A stretch of DNA of 64,000 nt from Halomonas citrativorans (GTDB lineage Bacteria > Pseudomonadota > Gammaproteobacteria > Pseudomonadales > Halomonadaceae): contig NZ_FUKM01000007.1 in NCBI RefSeq assembly GCF_900163645.1, forward strand, positions 1 through 64,000, in the 5' to 3' direction. Below, one piece after another: positions 38,066 through 47,007 of the stretch (position 1 is the first letter of the stretch; each line of letters starts with the position of its first letter). The position numbers and the translations under genes were made by a program. The notes under the pieces are model-generated. The model was not told the origin of the DNA. It saw only the letters and a program-made list of their open reading frames with translations, and did not search any database.

Positions 38066-40345
38066 GTGAAAAGTAAAACGTCCATGCTTGAGGTATTGCG
38101 TCGTGTTATTCAGGAAGTAAATGGTGCACGCAACCTGGACGTCGCGCTGTCGACGATGGTGCGTCGTATCCGTAAGGCCATGCAGACCGATGTGTGCTCA
38201 TTCTACCTTTATGATAAAGAGCTTGAGTCGCTCGTTTTAATGGAAACGATTGGTCTGCGTACTCAAGCGGTAGGACACGTTGTGCTGCCGTTAGGGGAGG
38301 GGCTGGTGGGCCTGGTAGCCAAGCGCAGCGAGCCCTTGAACCTGGAAGACGCACGGCTCCACCCTCATTTTCGCTATTTTGAAGCGACCGGTGAGGAGCG
38401 CTATTCCAGCTTTCTAGGCGTCCCGATTATTCACCAGCGCCATATGCTGGGTGTGCTGGTTGTTCAGCAAGCTGAAAAACGCCGCTATGATGATCAAGAT
38501 GAAGCCTTCCTGGTCACCATGGCCGCTCAGTTGGCAGGCGTGCTGGCTCATGCGCTGGCAACGGGTAACCTTGCGCGGCCTGCATTACCGGGCGGGCAGG
38601 CCATGTTTAAAGGGGTCGCGGCGTCACCTGGTATTGCCATGGGCGAGGTGGTCGTTATTACGCCACCGGCTGACCTTAATAGCGTGCCAGACCTTATTCC
38701 CAATAATGAAGCGTATGAAATTGCGCGTTTAAAAGAGGCGATCGGTAAAACGCGCGATGAAATTCGTGCAGCGGCCGAGCGGCTAGCCAGTCGAATCTCC
38801 ACCCAGGAACTGGCGCTTTTTGATGTTTACCAGCAAATGCTGGGTGAAGCAGCCCTTTCTGAAGAGGTCGAAAAGCGTATTCGTGAAGGGCAATGGGCGC
38901 CAGGTGCGCTGGCCGATGTGGTGCGACGCCACGTTCAATATCTGGAGCGGGTAGATGACGATTATCTCCGCGAGCGCGCTGCGGATATTCGTGATTTAGG
39001 CCGCCGGGTATTAGCCCATTTGCAAGAGGGGGCACCTTCAACGCCCGAAACCTACCCCGATAATGCCATTTTAGTGGGCGATGAAATTAGTGTCGCCATG
39101 TTGGGCGAAGTGCCGCGAGAGAAGCTCAAGGGGCTGGTTTCTGTGCGAGGTTCAGGTACATCGCACGTTGCCATTGTCGCCCGTGCTATGGGGATCCCCA
39201 CGGTGCTGGGCATGATGGATTTACCATTGCCACGCTTAAATGGCGCACCGGTTGTGTTGGATGGTCACCGTGGGCGGCTGTTTGTTCGTCCGTCGGCTGA
39301 GCTGACGTCGCGTTATGAAAGCTTAATTGCGGAAGAGCAAGCGTTAAGCGAGCTTCTGGAGCATGAGCAGGACCTGCCCAGTACGACCCCGGATGGCCAT
39401 GAAATGCCGCTTATGGTCAATACGGGGCTAGCGGTAGATGCCACCGCACTGCTTAAAAGCCGTATTGCAGGTGTTGGGCTTTATCGTACGGAAGTGCCGT
39501 TTATGATTACTGAGCGCTTCCCCGGCGAACAAGAACAGATGCGTATGTATCGCGAGCAATTGGAAGGGTTTGCGCCCTTGCCCGTGGTGATGCGTACGCT
39601 GGATATTGGGGGCGATAAAGACCTGCCTTACTTCCCTATTGAAGAAGCCAATCCTTTTCTAGGCTGGCGCGGGATGCGGGTAACGCTGGATCATCCTGAA
39701 GTGCTCATGGTGCAACTGCGTGCCATGCTGAAAGCTTCCCATGGTTTGAACAACCTCTATGTGCTTTTCCCGATGATTACCAATGTCGAGGAAGTGGATG
39801 AGGCGCTGCGACTATTGGATCGCGCGATTATTGAACTGGGGGAAGAGGGCATCATCATAAAACGTCCCAAAGTGGGCGTGATGATTGAAGTGCCAGCGAC
39901 TATTTATCAAATGGATGCGCTGGCAAAGCGGGTCGACTTCTTCTCTGTGGGCAGTAACGATCTAACCCAGTATTTGCTGGCAGTTGACCGTAACAATGCA
40001 CGGGTTTCCAGCCTTTATGATGCGATGCATCCAGCACTTTTATGCGCCCTGCAGGAACTTTCCCAGGATGCCAAACGGCTTAATAAACCCATTTCTTTAT
40101 GCGGCGAATTGGCCGGTGACCCAGCGGGGGCGCTGTTATTGATGGCTATGGGGTTTAACACGCTTTCAATGAACGCCCCCAGCTTACCCAAGGTGCGTGC
40201 GGCCATTCGACGCGTGACACTTCATGATGCCAAAACTCTACTGGCTGAAATCATGAACCTGGATACGCCTTCCCAGGTACACGAGCATCTTAATAAGCGC
40301 ATGGACGAGTGGCAGCTTTCGCATCTGTTGCCTCCACGCGATTAA
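38066..40345 (+). CDS. ptsP: Phosphoenolpyruvate-protein phosphotransferase PtsP (enzyme I-Ntr)
   Basis: First phosphotransferase of the nitrogen PTS; passes phosphate from phosphoenolpyruvate to NPr. 759 residues. An N-terminal GAF domain (about 1-165) senses glutamine in studied homologues. Then come the HPr-binding helical domain, the swivelling domain with phospho-His367 (GSGTSHVAIVARAMG) and the PEP-binding TIM barrel (GLYRTEVPFM, GVMIEVPA, FSVGSNDLTQY). Start GTG at 38066 with GAGG upstream. No ptsN or ptsO is next to it. Converges with the NRDE gene, with only 13 bases between stops. Confidence 0.95.
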   Translation: MKSKTSMLEVLRRVIQEVNGARNLDVALSTMVRRIRKAMQTDVCSFYLYDKELESLVLMETIGLRTQAVGHVVLPLGEGLVGLVAKRSEPLNLEDARLHPHFRYFEATGEERYSSFLGVPIIHQRHMLGVLVVQQAEKRRYDDQDEAFLVTMAAQLAGVLAHALATGNLARPALPGGQAMFKGVAASPGIAMGEVVVITPPADLNSVPDLIPNNEAYEIARLKEAIGKTRDEIRAAAERLASRISTQELALFDVYQQMLGEAALSEEVEKRIREGQWAPGALADVVRRHVQYLERVDDDYLRERAADIRDLGRRVLAHLQEGAPSTPETYPDNAILVGDEISVAMLGEVPREKLKGLVSVRGSGTSHVAIVARAMGIPTVLGMMDLPLPRLNGAPVVLDGHRGRLFVRPSAELTSRYESLIAEEQALSELLEHEQDLPSTTPDGHEMPLMVNTGLAVDATALLKSRIAGVGLYRTEVPFMITERFPGEQEQMRMYREQLEGFAPLPVVMRTLDIGGDKDLPYFPIEEANPFLGWRGMRVTLDHPEVLMVQLRAMLKASHGLNNLYVLFPMITNVEEVDEALRLLDRAIIELGEEGIIIKRPKVGVMIEVPATIYQMDALAKRVDFFSVGSNDLTQYLLAVDRNNARVSSLYDAMHPALLCALQELSQDAKRLNKPISLCGELAGDPAGALLLMAMGFNTLSMNAPSLPKVRAAIRRVTLHDAKTLLAEIMNLDTPSQVHEHLNKRMDEWQLSHLLPPRD

Positions 40346-40358
40346 TGCTGCTGCCTCA

Positions 40359-41117
40359 CTATATGGCCAGGGTCGTTTCGCCTTTGAAACGACCCATGGG
40401 CCCAAAGCGTTGCTCGGTGATGTCTATATGGCCTTGGTGATCAAGCGTTAACCAGCTCGTGGCGCGCGTGCCGTAAGTCTCGCCCAGAATAAACGCAGCA
40501 GAAAGCCTTCGCTCAAGCGCAAGCTCAACACCTGTCTTGGGTAGCTGGGAGTCCGGCGCTTGTTGAGCATTATGCAGCGCTTGGCTCAAAGGGGAGCGCC
40601 AGTTATCCGGCGAGCTTTGCGCTAGTGCTTCTCGCACGCTTTGCACTTTTGGCCAGGGAGTGTTCAATTCCGCATTGGAAAGGCCATGCACGCCGGGCGG
40701 CACATCGCAGAGCGTAATGCCGTGCTGGCCGCGATGGAGATACCAAAGTCGCTCTGTGGTGGCGACTAACAAATTAAACCCTGCGTAGCGTTGAGCTTTA
40801 TGGTGAGCAAGGTCGGTTAGCCACTGCTCAATATTGCTGCACTGAAGCGCATTAGCGACAAGTTCGCCTCGACTGGGCGCATCGGCTGGTGTCATCATCG
40901 CAAGGTCGCGTACATTGGTAAGCGCCGCGACTCTGCCGCCTCGTGTGGCAGCAAGCCATGAGCCGCCTGCTTCAAGGTCACGCCCGCCTAAAATGGAGGG
41001 TGCATCATCCCAATAGCCTAAAGGCGCCGTTGGCCGGACATGAAGTTCATCACGATTACCTGCCAAGCGTAAGGGCAGCGCTGTGCCAGGTTGCCAGGCG
41101 AATGCCATCAAGCACAT
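40359..41117 (-). CDS. NRDE-motif protein (TANGO2 family)
   Basis: 252 residues. The name-giving NRDE tetrapeptide is at about 21-24 (LAGNRDELHVRP), after the conserved start MCLMAFAW; ILGGRDLEAGGSWLAAT and ALTNVRD also fit. Cys2 could become an N-terminal nucleophile after methionine removal, since the fold is predicted Ntn-like. Bacterial function is not settled; haem trafficking has been suggested for homologues. A perfect 9-bp hairpin (GGTCGTTTC stem, 40371-40394) is embedded in its last codons. Confidence 0.85.
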   Translation of the reverse strand: MCLMAFAWQPGTALPLRLAGNRDELHVRPTAPLGYWDDAPSILGGRDLEAGGSWLAATRGGRVAALTNVRDLAMMTPADAPSRGELVANALQCSNIEQWLTDLAHHKAQRYAGFNLLVATTERLWYLHRGQHGITLCDVPPGVHGLSNAELNTPWPKVQSVREALAQSSPDNWRSPLSQALHNAQQAPDSQLPKTGVELALERRLSAAFILGETYGTRATSWLTLDHQGHIDITEQRFGPMGRFKGETTLAI

Positions 41118-41257
41118 AGTGAGTCCTCAGCGTTGGTCATTATCAACAAGCTCAGCATGACAGCTTAAGGGCATCGTCGTACACTTGTGCGAGTAACGTA
41201 ACACTCATCACCTCATCGGGGTGAATTGTCTCTAGCCAATCAGGAAGGCGCGAACGC

Positions 41258-42433
41258 ATGCAACGCAATCGCGAAGAGCATTTCTGGAACGCCATCATTT
41301 GGCCTATTCTCTGGCCAATATTGCTTATCCAGGCAGCGTTAATCGTGCTGTGCATGCTGGTTGGACTCGCCGTTTGGTGGATGTCGCCTACACAGGCGCC
41401 ATGGAGCACCACCTTGTGGATGGCGCTTGCACTGCTATTGGGCAGTTCCATGAATGTATCCGCCTTTCTGATGCTGGTTAAAGTACGCACAAAACAGGAA
41501 GAGGCCTATTTTATACAGGAACTGGACGAGCTTGAACGGCATAGTGAGTCGCTGCGTTTTAGTGTCTTGCAAATGTTGCCTGACAAAAAGCACACCCTGC
41601 CTGAAATCAGCAGGGCGCCTGTTCGACCGCTGAGACGCCTGGCCCAAATGAATGAAATGTTTTCAGGGCTTGGGCGCTATATTGAAAGCGCTCAGCGATC
41701 ACGCCACCCCACCGAGCAAGTAAAAGAAGATCAGGCACTGCTGGATGATATTCACCATCAACAGCAGCAGTTAAAGCGACTTGCTGCCGGGCGTGACCGG
41801 GCTCGAGAAGAGTCACGTTTAAAATCAGGTTACTTAACACTGCTTCAGCGTGAAACTGATGACTTGAATGAGCATTTAGGACGCATCCTGGAAAGTGACG
41901 AATGTTCGCAGTGTCGCCATCAGGTCGTGGATATCCGTGAGCACTTGGCGGATGTGCGCACGTTGCTGACCAATCTGGTTTATCAAAGTGTTAATGAAGA
42001 TGACGTGACACCTGCCAATACAGTATCAAACCACGTTTTACGCGTGCTTGTGGTTGATGATGGTCCGGTTAACCTGATGCTGGCGCGGCAAATGCTGGAA
42101 GTTCACGGGTTAGATGTCGAGGGTGTAAGTAGTGGCGAACAAGCGCTTGAGCGCCAACAATCTACCTCGTTTGATTTAGTATTTATGGATATTTTTATGC
42201 CTACTCTTGATGGCTTGGAAACCACCCGGCGCTGGCGGGCTTATGAACAGGCAAGCGGAAAGCGCCCTAGCATCCTGATTGCGCTAACGGCCAATGCGGA
42301 CAATGCAGGCATTGCCGGATGCAAAAAAGCAGGTATGAATGACTTGCTCACCAAGCCTTATCAACCTGAAAAACTACTGGGAATGATTTCCAAATGGCTG
42401 CCCGATAGCGCAATCAAGGCACTTGGCCAATGA
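41258..42433 (+). CDS. Membrane-anchored response-regulator protein with degenerate histidine-kinase core
   Basis: 391 residues. Two membrane helices (about 13-41 and 52-75) are followed by a helical, coiled-coil-prone region to about 250. A complete receiver domain (about 261-388) has acidic pocket D267/D268, phospho-acceptor D311, Thr344 and Lys366. Residues 186-204 (SRLKSGYLTLLQRETDDLN) align with the H-box region of BarA-type hybrid kinases (ARxKSEFLAxMSHExRTPLN), but the histidine is replaced by Arg198. No ATPase domain lies between it and the receiver. C216 and C219 form a CSQC pair. The gene overlaps the TauE permease gene (ATGA). Target unknown. Confidence 0.8.
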   Translation: MQRNREEHFWNAIIWPILWPILLIQAALIVLCMLVGLAVWWMSPTQAPWSTTLWMALALLLGSSMNVSAFLMLVKVRTKQEEAYFIQELDELERHSESLRFSVLQMLPDKKHTLPEISRAPVRPLRRLAQMNEMFSGLGRYIESAQRSRHPTEQVKEDQALLDDIHHQQQQLKRLAAGRDRAREESRLKSGYLTLLQRETDDLNEHLGRILESDECSQCRHQVVDIREHLADVRTLLTNLVYQSVNEDDVTPANTVSNHVLRVLVVDDGPVNLMLARQMLEVHGLDVEGVSSGEQALERQQSTSFDLVFMDIFMPTLDGLETTRRWRAYEQASGKRPSILIALTANADNAGIAGCKKAGMNDLLTKPYQPEKLLGMISKWLPDSAIKALGQ

Positions 42434-43227
42434 GTGTGATGTCTATCTTGCTGGGTTACTTAGCCTTGGGCGCGGCTGCAGGTACGATGGCGGGGCTCTT
42501 TGGTGTCGGTGGTGGGATTATTATCGTTCCGGTGCTGGTCGTTGCATTTGGCCTGCAAAACATACCGCCAGAGATCACCATGCATCTTGCCGTAGGCACG
42601 TCGTTGGCCACTATTGTCATCACCGGGGCCTCCTCTGCGCTGGGGCATTTTCGTCAAGGAAGTATTTATCGGCCCTGGTTTCTAGCGTTGCTCCCGGGTT
42701 TGATGGTGGGCGCCATTGGCGGCGTGTTTATTGCGGGTAGTCTTTCGGGTGGCGTATTGGGCACGCTCTTTGGCATCTTTGTTCTGCTGTTAGCAACCAA
42801 GATGGTTTTTGGTCTATCGCCCAAGCCAGACTCTATTGCCCCAGGAAAATTTGCGATGGTCGTGGCCGGCGGTATAGTAGGCGCCATATCCGCTTTATTT
42901 GGCATCGGCGGCGGCGCAATGACGGTACCATGGTTGTCTCGGTGTGGGGCCACCATGACACAAGCCGTAGGTACCTCTGCTGCATGCGGGCTGCCTATCG
43001 CATTAGTGGGCGCCATTACCTTTATTGTAATGGGGTGGGGTCATCCCCTCTTGCCTGCCTGGGCCACCGGGTTTGTGATGTGGCCTGCTTTTTTTGGCAT
43101 TGTCGTCACCAGCGTGCCATTTGCGCGTGTTGGCGTTCGCCTGGCCCATGTGCTACCTGCTCATGTATTAAGGTTGTGCTTTGCGCTGTTGTTGGCCGTG
43201 GTCGGTCTACGCTTCGTTTTGGCTTAA
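42430..43227 (+). CDS. TauE/SafE-family membrane permease
   Basis: 265 residues, about eight hydrophobic helices, with the repeated GLFGVGGGIIIVPVL and ALFGIGGGAMTVPWL signatures of this family (sulfite exporter TauE/SafE, formerly DUF81). Members export small organosulfur or sulfur anions; the substrate cannot be inferred. It overlaps the preceding receiver-protein gene by four bases, so the two are probably translated together, and lgt follows after 56 bases. In many gammaproteobacteria a permease of this type lies upstream of lgt and thyA. Confidence 0.9.
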   Translation: MSVMSILLGYLALGAAAGTMAGLFGVGGGIIIVPVLVVAFGLQNIPPEITMHLAVGTSLATIVITGASSALGHFRQGSIYRPWFLALLPGLMVGAIGGVFIAGSLSGGVLGTLFGIFVLLLATKMVFGLSPKPDSIAPGKFAMVVAGGIVGAISALFGIGGGAMTVPWLSRCGATMTQAVGTSAACGLPIALVGAITFIVMGWGHPLLPAWATGFVMWPAFFGIVVTSVPFARVGVRLAHVLPAHVLRLCFALLLAVVGLRFVLA

Positions 43228-43283
43228 CCGATGTAGTAATGGTCATAGTAACTTTCTTCTTCCTCCGTAATTAGAGTATTTCA

Positions 43284-44072
43284 ATGATTAATTACCCAGC
43301 AATTGATCCTGTGGTGTTCTCCCTCGGGCCGCTTCAAGTGCATTGGTACGGCCTTATGTATGTCGTGGGGTTTATCGCCGCGTGGTGGTTGGGCTGTCGG
43401 CGAGCTTCTCGGATAGGGCTTACTAAAGACGATATTGGTGACCTGATATTCTACTGTGCGATAGGTGTGGTCGCTGGTGGACGGCTGGGGTATGCACTTT
43501 TTTACGGATTAGGGCAGTGGTCGGCTGACCCGCTATGGATCTTCCGGGTGTGGGATGGCGGCATGAGTTTTCATGGCGGATTGCTCGGTGTGCTGCTGGC
43601 AGCCTGGTGGTTTGCGCGCCGCAAGCAGCTTGCCTTTTTTACCCTGACGGATTTTATTGCTCCGCTGGTTCCCATTGGTTTGGGCGCTGGTCGAGTGGGC
43701 AACTTTATTAACCATGAGCTTCCCGGGCGAGTAACATCGTTGCCGTGGGGGATGCCGTTCCCCGGGATGGGGCCAGAGCCACGCCATCCCTCAGCGCTTT
43801 ACGAAGGCCTGCTTGAGGGGTTGGTGCTGTTTGTGATTTTGTGGTGGGTATCTGCCAAACCTCGCGCGCGAGGATTTATTTCAGGGCTGTTTTTACTCGG
43901 CTACGGCGCATTCCGCTTCCTGGTTGAATTTGTCCGCATGCCCGACGCGCATATTGGCTATCTTGCATTCGGATGGGTCACCATGGGAATGTTGCTGACA
44001 GTGCCCATGGTCGCGCTAGGATTAGTGCTTATGGCATGGTCACGCTCGCAACCGGTGGATGCCAAGGTATAA
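43284..44072 (+). CDS. lgt: Prolipoprotein diacylglyceryl transferase
   Basis: Transfers diacylglycerol from phosphatidylglycerol to the lipobox cysteine of prolipoproteins; essential inner-membrane enzyme. 262 residues, about seven helices. Conserved [22 protein letters not shown] and the signature [17 protein letters not shown] contain the catalytic arginines and histidine. Start ATG at 43284. It lies upstream of thyA as in most gammaproteobacteria, but a 458-base gap with REP-like repeats (array C) separates the two here. Confidence 0.96.
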   Translation: MINYPAIDPVVFSLGPLQVHWYGLMYVVGFIAAWWLGCRRASRIGLTKDDIGDLIFYCAIGVVAGGRLGYALFYGLGQWSADPLWIFRVWDGGMSFHGGLLGVLLAAWWFARRKQLAFFTLTDFIAPLVPIGLGAGRVGNFINHELPGRVTSLPWGMPFPGMGPEPRHPSALYEGLLEGLVLFVILWWVSAKPRARGFISGLFLLGYGAFRFLVEFVRMPDAHIGYLAFGWVTMGMLLTVPMVALGLVLMAWSRSQPVDAKV

Positions 44073-44141
44073 ACGTTAGTGGTGAAGTAAGCGCCAAAGC
44101 AACGGCGCGTACACCCGAATAATCAAAAAGTTAGCCAATTT

Positions 44142-44446
44142 GTAGCGCGTGGTAAGCGCAGCGCACCCGCGGGAGCACCGCGCAGCGGTGCAAGGGTAAA
44201 GGAGGTGCCAATGGGCGTCGTTCCGCCACCTCCCGCGGGTGCCTTGCCGTTCGTTCCTCACGACGCGTTACCACGCGCCACATTTAAATAATCAAAGCGT
44301 TAGGTGAAATTGTAGCGCGTGGTAAGCGCAGCGCACCCGCGAGAGCACCGCGCAGCGGTGCAGGGGTAAGGGCGCAAGGGTAAATGAGGTGCCAAGGTGA
44401 ACGAGGTATCAATGGGCGTTGTTCCTTACGCCTTGCGGATGCTTCA
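44142..44446. repeat. REP-like palindrome array C
   Basis: Forward units at 44142-44170 and 44312-44340 (period 170) and one intact inverted unit at 44235-44281. A decayed further copy can be followed to about 44446 (TCAATGGGCGTTGTTCC against CCAATGGGCGTCGTTCC in the intact copy). Spacers contain AATAATCAAA, different from arrays A and B. It fills the lgt-thyA gap; no gene is credible there. Confidence 0.88.
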
Positions 44447-44530
44447 TCAGTCATTAACCCCTCGCGCTAGACCCTCGCAGCCAAGCGGCCTAGAATACGC
44501 CTCTATATAGCCTGCAATTTTGGAAACTCT

Positions 44531-45385
44531 GTGACTGTTACCACGCCTACATCAAATATGACGATGAATGCCAGCGCTCAACCTGCGCTTGAACAGCCGT
44601 ATTTGGATCTAATGCGCACTGTGTTGGAGCATGGCGTAGACCGCGACGACCGTACCGGGGTGGGCACGCGCTCGGTGTTTGGTCATCAAATGCGATTTGA
44701 TTTATCACGCGGCTTTCCACTGATAACGACGAAAAAGCTGCATTTGCGCTCTATTATCCATGAGCTCTTGTGGTTTCTGAAAGGCGATACCAATATTGCC
44801 TATTTACAGCAAAACGGCGTACGCATCTGGGACGAATGGGCGGATGAACACGGCAATCTTGGCCCTGTTTATGGTTATCAATGGCGCAGCTGGCCTGGCC
44901 CTAAAGGAGGCAGCGTCGACCAAATTGCCAACGTATTGAAGCAAATTCGTACCACACCACAGTCGCGCCGGTTGATAGTCTCTGCCTGGAATCCTGCTCA
45001 GGTTGATGAAATGAAACTACCGCCTTGCCACTGTCTGTTTCAGTTCTATGTAGCAAATGGGCGCCTTTCCTGCCAACTTTACCAACGCAGTGCCGATATT
45101 TTTCTTGGCGTACCGTTCAATATTGCAAGCTACGCGCTACTGTTGGCGATGGTGGCGCAGGTAACGGGGCTTGAGCCGGGAGAGTTTATTCATACGCTGG
45201 GGGATGCACATCTCTATAGCAACCATTTTGAGCAAGCGAAAGAGCAGCTCACGCGTGAGCCGAAAGTACCGCCTCGGCTGGTGCTGAATCCTGAGGTGAA
45301 TGATCTATTTGCATTTACTTTTGATGATATTCACATCGAAGCGTATGACACCCACCCCCATATAAAAGCCAAGGTAGCGGTATGA
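44531..45385 (+). CDS. thyA: Thymidylate synthase
   Basis: Methylates dUMP to dTMP using methylene-tetrahydrofolate. 284 residues. The catalytic cysteine is in [24 protein letters not shown], the dUMP-binding [20 protein letters not shown] and the C-terminal IKAKVAV are standard. GTG at 44531 (GGAA 5 bases upstream) gives about 22 residues more than the E. coli protein; an internal ATG at 44558 is an alternative. It overlaps folA by four bases, placing the two folate-linked enzymes in one operon. Confidence 0.96.
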   Translation: MTVTTPTSNMTMNASAQPALEQPYLDLMRTVLEHGVDRDDRTGVGTRSVFGHQMRFDLSRGFPLITTKKLHLRSIIHELLWFLKGDTNIAYLQQNGVRIWDEWADEHGNLGPVYGYQWRSWPGPKGGSVDQIANVLKQIRTTPQSRRLIVSAWNPAQVDEMKLPPCHCLFQFYVANGRLSCQLYQRSADIFLGVPFNIASYALLLAMVAQVTGLEPGEFIHTLGDAHLYSNHFEQAKEQLTREPKVPPRLVLNPEVNDLFAFTFDDIHIEAYDTHPHIKAKVAV

Positions 45386-45921
45386 GCCTTACCAGCAATG
45401 AATTTGAATCTTTAGTCCCTGTTGCCATGATTGTAGCAATGTCCAAAAACCGTGTTATTGGTGTGGATGGTAAGCTGCCTTGGCATCTTCCGGAAGATCT
45501 TAAATTCTTCAAACGTATGACTCAGGCAAAACCGTTGGTCATGGGGCGCAAAACCTACGCCTCCATTGGCAAGCCGCTGCCGAATCGGCTTAATATAGTC
45601 GTAACGCATAATAATGAGTTCGCACCTGATGGTGTTCGCGTCTGTCATGACTTGCCCGCCGCTTTGGCACTGGCAGACCAGCAGGCAACGATTGATGCGG
45701 CTGAAGAAATTATGGTGATGGGGGGAGGAGAGATCTACCGCCAAGCGCTACCGTTTGCACAGCGGCTTTACATCACAGAAGTAGATATTGAAGTGGTAGG
45801 TGATGCTGCATTCCCCGCATTGGCAGCAGGTGAGTGGCGGGAAGTGCAGCGTGTGGCTGGAACACCTTCTGAAGGCAAGCCAGCGTACGATTTTGTAGTT
45901 TATGAGCGCACTGCTGACTAA
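45382..45921 (+). CDS. folA: Dihydrofolate reductase
   Basis: Regenerates tetrahydrofolate after thymidylate synthesis, with NADPH. 179 residues. [20 protein letters not shown] is the substrate and Met20-loop region, [14 protein letters not shown] binds NADPH, and [12 protein letters not shown] is the glycine-rich turn. The N-terminus has about 12 extra residues compared with E. coli. Overlap with thyA (ATGA). The ProQ-domain gene starts 21 bases later and may be in the same transcript. Confidence 0.96.
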   Translation: MSLTSNEFESLVPVAMIVAMSKNRVIGVDGKLPWHLPEDLKFFKRMTQAKPLVMGRKTYASIGKPLPNRLNIVVTHNNEFAPDGVRVCHDLPAALALADQQATIDAAEEIMVMGGGEIYRQALPFAQRLYITEVDIEVVGDAAFPALAAGEWREVQRVAGTPSEGKPAYDFVVYERTAD

Positions 45922-45942
45922 AAAAAGGTCAAAGGAGAAGGT

Positions 45943-46743
45943 ATGGCCGCCAGCGTAATGCAGTTATTAGACAGCCTGGAGTCGCGCCTTGAGCAGGCTC
46001 AAGTAGAGTTGCAAGCCCTACGGCGGGAGAACGTGCAGTTAAAAGAGCAGCTCGCAACGCAAGCAGTTACGCAGCAACAAACGCCCGACGATTCCAGTGC
46101 GCCGAGTCAAAAAGCAAACACGGATGGCGTGCATGAAGGCACAGAACAGGTGACATTGGCTCAGCCTACGGTTGAGCCGCCCCGCCCAGTGTCAGCAAAT
46201 TCAAATCCCGAAGCAGATGTAGCTGAAGCCCTGGCTGCTCATGATGCGCAGCCACCGTCGCCTCATGCCCTTCTAAAAGAGTGGTATAAGCGTTACCCGG
46301 ATACCTTTTTCAAAGGCCACACGAAACCCTTAAAAGTCGGTATTCATCAAGACCTGGCGGCGCGCGAGCCCTGGTCAGGAAAGCTGATTCGCCGCGCCTT
46401 GGCTAATTACGTGAATTTACCGCGTTATTTAAAATCAGTACGTGAAGGGGTAGAGCGTATTGATCTGGATGGCCAGTTGGCCGGAAAGGTAGATAAAGAA
46501 GCAGCTTTGCACGCTGCGGAGAAGCGTAAGGCTAAACAAAAAAGAGTAGAGGCAACAGAGCGTGTAGAGCACACGCCACAAGGAAAGCCCTTAGAAAAAA
46601 AGAGTGCCCACCTCTCAATACCGGCGATAACGACGCAAACCATCCAGGCCAAGGGTGAAGAGGCGGATAAGGTTAGACAAGAAAAGCCGTTGAGCATGGA
46701 AGATAAATTAAAAGACCTACAGCAAAGGTTCAAAGCGCGCTGA
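45943..46743 (+). CDS. ProQ/FinO-domain RNA-binding protein with N-terminal coiled coil
   Basis: 266 residues. Residues 1-40 form a heptad-rich coiled coil (LESRLEQAQVELQALRREN), followed by a low-complexity Gln/Thr/Pro linker. The ProQ/FinO domain covers about 103-210 (LLKEWYKRYPDTFFKGH, PLKVGIHQDL, LANYVNLPRYLKSVREG), then a charged tail ending in DKLKDLQQRFKAR. ProQ proteins bind structured small RNAs and mRNA 3' ends. The E. coli protein has the domain at the N-terminus, so this arrangement suggests oligomerisation through the added coiled coil (inference). Confidence 0.88.
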   Translation: MAASVMQLLDSLESRLEQAQVELQALRRENVQLKEQLATQAVTQQQTPDDSSAPSQKANTDGVHEGTEQVTLAQPTVEPPRPVSANSNPEADVAEALAAHDAQPPSPHALLKEWYKRYPDTFFKGHTKPLKVGIHQDLAAREPWSGKLIRRALANYVNLPRYLKSVREGVERIDLDGQLAGKVDKEAALHAAEKRKAKQKRVEATERVEHTPQGKPLEKKSAHLSIPAITTQTIQAKGEEADKVRQEKPLSMEDKLKDLQQRFKAR

Positions 46744-46787
46744 GACCTGATTACGCTGGTGGGGTTCCTCAAAATTGCTTATTTCAT

Positions 46788-46807
46788 AAAAAAACACTGT
46801 TTTTTTT
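46788..46807 (+). terminator. Weak terminator candidate after the ProQ-domain gene
   Basis: AAAAAAAC, loop ACT, GTTTTTTT and one more T. The stem is nearly all A-T, so efficiency is doubtful. The remaining bases to 47007 should hold the porin promoter; no box pair has good spacing. Confidence 0.4.
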
Positions 46808-47007
46808 ATTGCGTTAACTGAAATCCCGGTATAGAGTTTGACGTGCGAGCATTGGACTATAACAAGGTTTGTTTGAGGATGTGCCACATACCACTGGGAA
46901 AAACCAGAGGATGAGAAAACGAGCACGGCCCGCGAGCCAACTGCTGAAGGCCCATATAAGCCCGGCAGCTACGATCGAAACAGTAAGCTAGTTAAGGAAC
47001 CTATATC

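Noticed and set aside
46836-46861. Porin promoter TTTGACG...TATAAC
   Set aside because: The boxes are only 14 bases apart, too close for a sigma-70 promoter.
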